A stretch of DNA of 64,000 nucleotides from Hyphomicrobiales bacterium (GTDB taxonomy: Bacteria > Pseudomonadota > Alphaproteobacteria > Rhizobiales > Rhizobiaceae), in the NCBI GenBank assembly GCA_900466945.1, contig UBNV01000006.1:186001-250000 (forward strand), in the 5' to 3' direction. Under the pieces are notes generated by a model, which had not been told where the DNA came from, ran no database searches, and worked only from the letters and a program-made list of their open reading frames with translations. The position numbers and the translations under genes are program-made. This document shows positions 60,657-64,000 of the stretch, piece by piece. Numbering within the stretch: position 1 is the stretch's first letter; each line of letters begins with the position of its first letter.

Positions 60657-60968
60657 CTAGAGCCCGACCGCCTTGCGCAGCGCCTCGTTCATCCGAGATT
60701 GCCAGCCATCGCCGCCCGCCTTGAACCGGTCGATCACCTCCTGGTCGAGCCGGATGCTGATGGCTTTCTTCGGGCTCTCCGCTTTCGGCCGTCCGGCAAG
60801 CTTGCGATCAATTGAGGCGGCAAGATCGGGGAACACCTCGCGGAAGGGGCGAAATTCCTTCAACTTCTCTTCCGTCACTTCGGGGTTATCGCTGACATCG
60901 TCCCAATCGGCCTGCGTATAGCCGCGGCCCTCGCGAAAACCGGGCGACACTGACTTCGTTTTCTTCAT
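60657..60968 (-). CDS. brnA: BrnA-family antitoxin
   Basis: 103 residues. The N-terminal region with YTQADWDDVSDNPEVTEEKL and the ribbon-helix-helix C-terminus KKAISIRLDQEVIDRFKAGG are typical of BrnA. It neutralises BrnT and represses the operon. The ATG overlaps the brnT stop (ATGA). The antitoxin is intact although the toxin is broken. Confidence 0.9.
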   Translation of the reverse strand: MKKTKSVSPGFREGRGYTQADWDDVSDNPEVTEEKLKEFRPFREVFPDLAASIDRKLAGRPKAESPKKAISIRLDQEVIDRFKAGGDGWQSRMNEALRKAVGL

Positions 60969-61213
60969 CGCAATACCCTCCTCTCAGCCGGATTGGCGGC
61001 ACGCATCGAAATCACGGAGGGTCCCTCCGTTCCGAGCCGCACGAAAATCACGGCAATCGTCCCGTCCGCCAGACGCCCGATTGCCTACAGCCGGCCTCGT
61101 TTTGCAGGGCGGATCAGCGCGCGCTGGAAAAATTCAAGCGACAGGTCGGCAAAATCCAGCCCGTGCTTGTCGATATTCGCCAGCCGCTTCGGTTCATCCC
61201 AGACGATGATCAT
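60965..61213 (-). pseudogene. brnT: BrnT toxin with premature amber stop
   Basis: Complete BrnT frame of 82 codons from ATG 61213: MIIVWDEPKRLANIDKHG then LDFADLSLEF, the toxin core, but codon 43 is TAG (61085-61087). After it the frame continues AIGRLADGTIAVIFVRLG and SVISMRAANPAERRVLR, so the stop is internal, not at the end. Flanking sequence fits BrnT, an RNase of the RelE-like superfamily. Only a 42-residue fragment would be made. A palindromic pair (GTATATAC, 61221-61228; CGGAAATTCCG, 61228-61238) lies just before the start and is the probable BrnA operator. Confidence 0.85.
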
Positions 61214-61220
61214 ATTTTAT

Positions 61221-61238
61221 GTATATACGGAAATTCCG
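61221..61238. promoter_or_regulatory. Probable BrnA operator
   Basis: Overlapping palindromes GTATATAC and CGGAAATTCCG, 7 to 25 bp before the brnT start, containing a possible -10 (TATATAC on the minus strand). Confidence 0.55.
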
Positions 61239-61273
61239 CAAGTCGGCACTCTACCTTTTAAGGGGGATTTCGC

Positions 61274-61594
61274 TCAGCCCCGCTGCGGCAGCAGGATGAC
61301 GGCCGCCCCGACGAGGCAGATTGCAGCGCCGACAAGGTCGAAACGGTCGGGCCGCTGCCCCTCGGCAAGCCAAAGCCAGACGAGCGATGCGGCGATGTAA
61401 ACCCCGCCATAGGCCGCATAGGCCCGACCCGCCGCCTCCGACGGGACCAGCGTCAGCAACCAGGCGAAGAGGGCGAGCGAAACGATCCCGGGCACGAGCC
61501 ATAGGGACGAGCGGTCAAGCTTCAGCCAGGCCCAGAAGGCAAAACATCCAGCGATTTCGGCAAGGGCTGCGGAAGCGTAGATGAGGATGGTCAT
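61274..61594 (-). CDS. YnfA/UPF0060 family membrane protein
   Basis: 106 residues, four helices, e.g. [20 protein letters not shown] and [18 protein letters not shown]. Resembles the YnfA family (small multidrug-resistance-like proteins). AFAWLLTL and [15 protein letters not shown] are characteristic. Inner membrane; proposed efflux role unproven. Confidence 0.87.
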   Translation of the reverse strand: MTILIYASAALAEIAGCFAFWAWLKLDRSSLWLVPGIVSLALFAWLLTLVPSEAAGRAYAAYGGVYIAASLVWLWLAEGQRPDRFDLVGAAICLVGAAVILLPQRG

Positions 61595-61643
61595 GGTTGC
61601 ACCATGCCAAGCTGCCGGGCGAATGGAAAGGCCGGAGGACGGA

Positions 61644-62462
61644 TCAGCCTGAACGGCCCTGCAGGTTCAGCACGTGACAGACGCGCGGCAGGAGGTCGGC
61701 CTCCTTCGGAAAACAGACGAAGAAACCCTGCACGCTGTCGAAGCCGAGCTGCACGGCGCTTTCCATCTGGTCCTCGTTCTCGACGCCGGCGGCCGTAACG
61801 ATCAGACCGAGATCGTGTCCGAGTGCGATCACATGGCGCACGATCGCCTTGTCGACAGGATTGCTCAGCGCACTGCGCATCAGCGCGTGGTCGATCTTGA
61901 GGCGCCGGAAGCTGTGGTTCCTGAGCGCCGAGAGCCCGGCATGGGTGGCGCCGAAATTGTCCATGGCCAGCGCAAAGCCGCAATAATGCAGCGCCTCGAG
62001 CGCAAGGCTGACCGGCTTGGCGAGCGGGCCGTAGAAGGCAGGCTCCGCCACCTCGATCTCCAGCATCTCGGGCGTCAGGCCGAAATCCTGCACCATGTCG
62101 GTGAGGCGCAAGGCAAAATCCCCGGCACAGAGGTCGAAGGCGGTGGCATTGACGCTGATCCGCCCGAAATCATGCCCCTCCGCCCGCCAGCGGGCGGCCT
62201 GGCGCAGCGTGGTCGAGAGCACGAAGTCGCGGATCGACAGCGATAACATCGGATCGCGAAAAACGGAGCGGAAATCCTGCGCCACTGCCAGCCTGTCCGG
62301 ACCCAGGCGCCAACGCAACAAGGTTTCGACGCTGTCCACTTCGCGCTGGTCGACGGAATAGATGGGTTGATAGGTGAGCTCGAAGCGACCGCGTTGCAGC
62401 GCGCGCTTTGCATTGTTGACCAGAACGATGTGATCCAGACTGCTGTCCAAGCTCCACCCCAT
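61644..62462 (-). CDS. Degenerate EAL-domain protein
   Basis: 272 residues from MGWSLDSSL; an open frame further upstream uses a TTG without support. EAL-family order is kept ([42 protein letters not shown]), but the metal-binding DDFG is DNFG ([11 protein letters not shown]) and AEGVE is AAGVE. Two catalytic acids are lost, so it is predicted to be unable to hydrolyse c-di-GMP and may act as a c-di-GMP receptor or protein-binding module. No GGDEF partner domain. Confidence 0.82.
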   Translation of the reverse strand: MGWSLDSSLDHIVLVNNAKRALQRGRFELTYQPIYSVDQREVDSVETLLRWRLGPDRLAVAQDFRSVFRDPMLSLSIRDFVLSTTLRQAARWRAEGHDFGRISVNATAFDLCAGDFALRLTDMVQDFGLTPEMLEIEVAEPAFYGPLAKPVSLALEALHYCGFALAMDNFGATHAGLSALRNHSFRRLKIDHALMRSALSNPVDKAIVRHVIALGHDLGLIVTAAGVENEDQMESAVQLGFDSVQGFFVCFPKEADLLPRVCHVLNLQGRSG

Positions 62463-62641
62463 GAACCCACGGGCCCTTGCCCGCGAATTGTATCCCTCCA
62501 CTATATATATCAGGGATAGTTGCCCGGAAGTGAACAAAAATAGACCGCAGACGGTGAGCTTTTATCACTGAGTTCTTGTGTCGCGCTTAAAAACGCGGCC
62601 GTGACGCGCCTTGACCTGGGCGCGCCCTTCGCCTTTGCCTC

Positions 62642-63898
62642 TCAGGCCACCAGGGTCTGTGCGATCTTGAAACGCTTGGTGGTTTCACCCACCTTGTCGG
62701 CCGGTTTCTCGAAGTGGTGCACGAAGATCTCGACGGCTTCCAGCAGGCTCGTGGTCGTCATGAACCGCTTCCGGTGCTGTGTCTGGTGAGGCATGGCAAT
62801 CTCGCCTAGCATGATGGCGATGTTGCGCTTCGGATCCTTTAGCTCGGCTTCGGGAAAACCGGTGCCGACTCCCCCATTCTGGTTCAGCTGAAAAAGCCCG
62901 AAGCTGCGTTCGCCGTTCAGGTTCTCCGCGGCGGGGTTCAAGCCGGATTCGGCGATCGCATTGGCGATGGCGGCAATCTGCTGGATTGCGCCAAAACCCG
63001 CGGCTGCGAAGCTCTCCGCAATGAGGCTCGCGATTGCTCTGCGCGAGGCTGGGATCTTGGGGGAGTTCAGGTTGATGCCTGCGACAGGCCGGGCAGGGCC
63101 GAAATTTGTCTCGAGCGAGGCGATCCTCTTGTCCACCTCCTGGCGCACATGTCCGCGGCTCGCCTCCAGCGCGGCCTCGAGCTGGCCCGCGGCGAGGCCG
63201 AGCGAGGTCTTGCCATCGGTGGAAAGCAACGGCTTGTCACGGCCGTCGAGATTGGCGGGATCGATCTTTTCCGCCTCGGCCACCTGCCGCGCTTGTGACA
63301 GGATCTCGGTGAGGTCGGTCCCGGGTTCCGTTATGGCAAGGGCAGCCGCGCCCGTCCCGAGCACCTGGGCGAGCAGCAGCTCGGCCATGCTGGGCTGCCG
63401 CGAAAGGGTCTCGGCGAGTGCCCTCTGCCGCGTCGAGGCCATCGCAGCGAATACCATCATCTGCGCACGCCACCGGGTAATATGTTCGGGCGAAAATTCG
63501 ATTTTCCAGTCAGGCTGGACCGCATTCAGCGCCCATTCCTGTTTGGTGAAGCCGATCGGACCGAAACCTTGGTCGCCAGCGATAGCGACGCCGGAGACAT
63601 TGCTCCTCAGCTGCGCGACCGCCATCAGATAGAAGGCGTTCACATCGAAGACGCCAGCCAGGTCGACACATTCCCAGGCAACGTCTTCGCGGCTCAGCGG
63701 GCCGAGAACATCCGACGTCTTGTTGATGGCGCCGTCGCTGACCCAGCCTTCCTGACCGGTTTCCTTCACCCTGATCTTCGTCCAGGGCAATGTGTTGTCG
63801 TCCAGCACTTCGACGACGGTTCCTTGCTTGAGCTCGGTTTCGGTCAATGGGCCGCCGGCGGTCTCTCTGAGTGTCCGGTCTGCAATCATGATAGGCAT
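62642..63898 (-). CDS. SH3-domain and lysozyme-like protein
   Basis: 418 residues from MPIMIADRTLRE; AGGAGG seven bases upstream. An N-terminal SH3-type fold (~10-65; ELKQGTVVEVLDDNTLPWTKI) is followed by a helical middle region and a C-terminal lysozyme-like domain (AIANAIAESGLNPAAENLNG and SFGLFQLNQNGGVG, res. ~310-350), as in phage tail-tip lysozymes. No signal peptide. Could be a secretion-system or phage-derived wall hydrolase. Last gene before the window ends. Confidence 0.68.
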   Translation of the reverse strand: MPIMIADRTLRETAGGPLTETELKQGTVVEVLDDNTLPWTKIRVKETGQEGWVSDGAINKTSDVLGPLSREDVAWECVDLAGVFDVNAFYLMAVAQLRSNVSGVAIAGDQGFGPIGFTKQEWALNAVQPDWKIEFSPEHITRWRAQMMVFAAMASTRQRALAETLSRQPSMAELLLAQVLGTGAAALAITEPGTDLTEILSQARQVAEAEKIDPANLDGRDKPLLSTDGKTSLGLAAGQLEAALEASRGHVRQEVDKRIASLETNFGPARPVAGINLNSPKIPASRRAIASLIAESFAAAGFGAIQQIAAIANAIAESGLNPAAENLNGERSFGLFQLNQNGGVGTGFPEAELKDPKRNIAIMLGEIAMPHQTQHRKRFMTTTSLLEAVEIFVHHFEKPADKVGETTKRFKIAQTLVA

Positions 63899-64000
63899 GG
63901 CATGTCCTCCTGATGACATTCCTTTTGCGGATCGATCAATTGTAGAACCAGGGCCGAAGCCGGAGCGGCGCTGTTCCCGGCGCGTGTCAGCGGGACTGGT

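Overview
The window reads as a chromosomal segment of a high-GC alphaproteobacterium of the Rhizobiaceae (Rhizobium/Agrobacterium/Ciceribacter type). The grounds are the cysH-cysD-cysN order with an APS-type reductase, a betI-betB-betA operon, an lpiA-like/acvB pair, a class-3 (R. etli-like) asparaginase, a TIGR03808-type exported repeat protein, and the GC-rich palindromic repeats typical of rhizobia. I see no rRNA, tRNA, insertion sequence, prophage, CRISPR array or replication origin. The species call is inference from gene content.

Layout. 1-3.2 kb: sulfate activation and reduction (cysN cut by the window edge, cysD, cysH), divergent from an Rrf2 regulator (3.4 kb). 3.9-5.6 kb: a tandem array of five small exported proteins with hairpins between copies, one terminator at its end and paired dyads upstream. 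6.2-9.0 kb: a periplasmic sulfate-binding protein and a SulP permease with a structured leader. 9.1-10.4 kb: small exported and membrane proteins. 10.5-11.9 kb: bdcR/bdcA. 12-15.5 kb: a DUF2161 protein, a PgpA-like phosphatase, a CNNM/CorC protein and a standalone Ada zinc domain. 15.5-18.4 kb: a TRAP transporter. 18.8-22.9 kb: a lipoprotein hydrolase, then a shortened LpiA-like enzyme coupled to AcvB (lysyl-phosphatidylglycerol synthesis and hydrolysis). 22.9-26.9 kb: betIBA (choline to glycine betaine) with a perfect BetI box. 27-33 kb: an EAL-CBS-GGDEF protein, an acetyltransferase, a quinone oxidoreductase, a VOC protein, a 2-hydroxyacid dehydrogenase and an isolated small transcript. 33-39.6 kb: a DUF3750 protein, asparaginase, a FemAB/CelD-like acyltransferase plus flippase, a DeoR regulator with DUF4406, and a decayed DUF4160/DUF2442 pair. 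39.6-45 kb: a GST, DUF2087, GAF-GGDEF-EAL and TIGR03808 proteins. 45-56 kb: three MarR-type regulator modules (an MFS exporter; OhrR-Ohr; DUF899-DUF1579-VOC), two L,D-transpeptidases, a host-attachment protein and a class A beta-lactamase. 56-64 kb: an unusually short S21, a cold-shock protein, a desaturase, a WYL regulator with a LysE exporter, a BrnT/BrnA locus with a broken toxin, YnfA, a degenerate EAL protein and an SH3/lysozyme-like protein.

Themes. Sulfur acquisition fills the first 9 kb, and the five-copy array sits inside it, flanked by the Rrf2 regulator and the sulfate-binding protein. Envelope and stress functions dominate the rest. Cyclic-di-GMP appears four times (three GGDEF/EAL proteins and BdcA). 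Three small loci show fresh decay or deletion: DUF4160/DUF2442 (frameshift plus nonsense), brnT (amber codon) and a 39-residue S21.

Best candidates for something undescribed are the five-gene array with its covarying hairpins (3.9-5.7 kb), the isolated ~190-nt transcript with a 24-codon ORF (32.8-33.0 kb) and the SulP leader RNA (7.37-7.47 kb).
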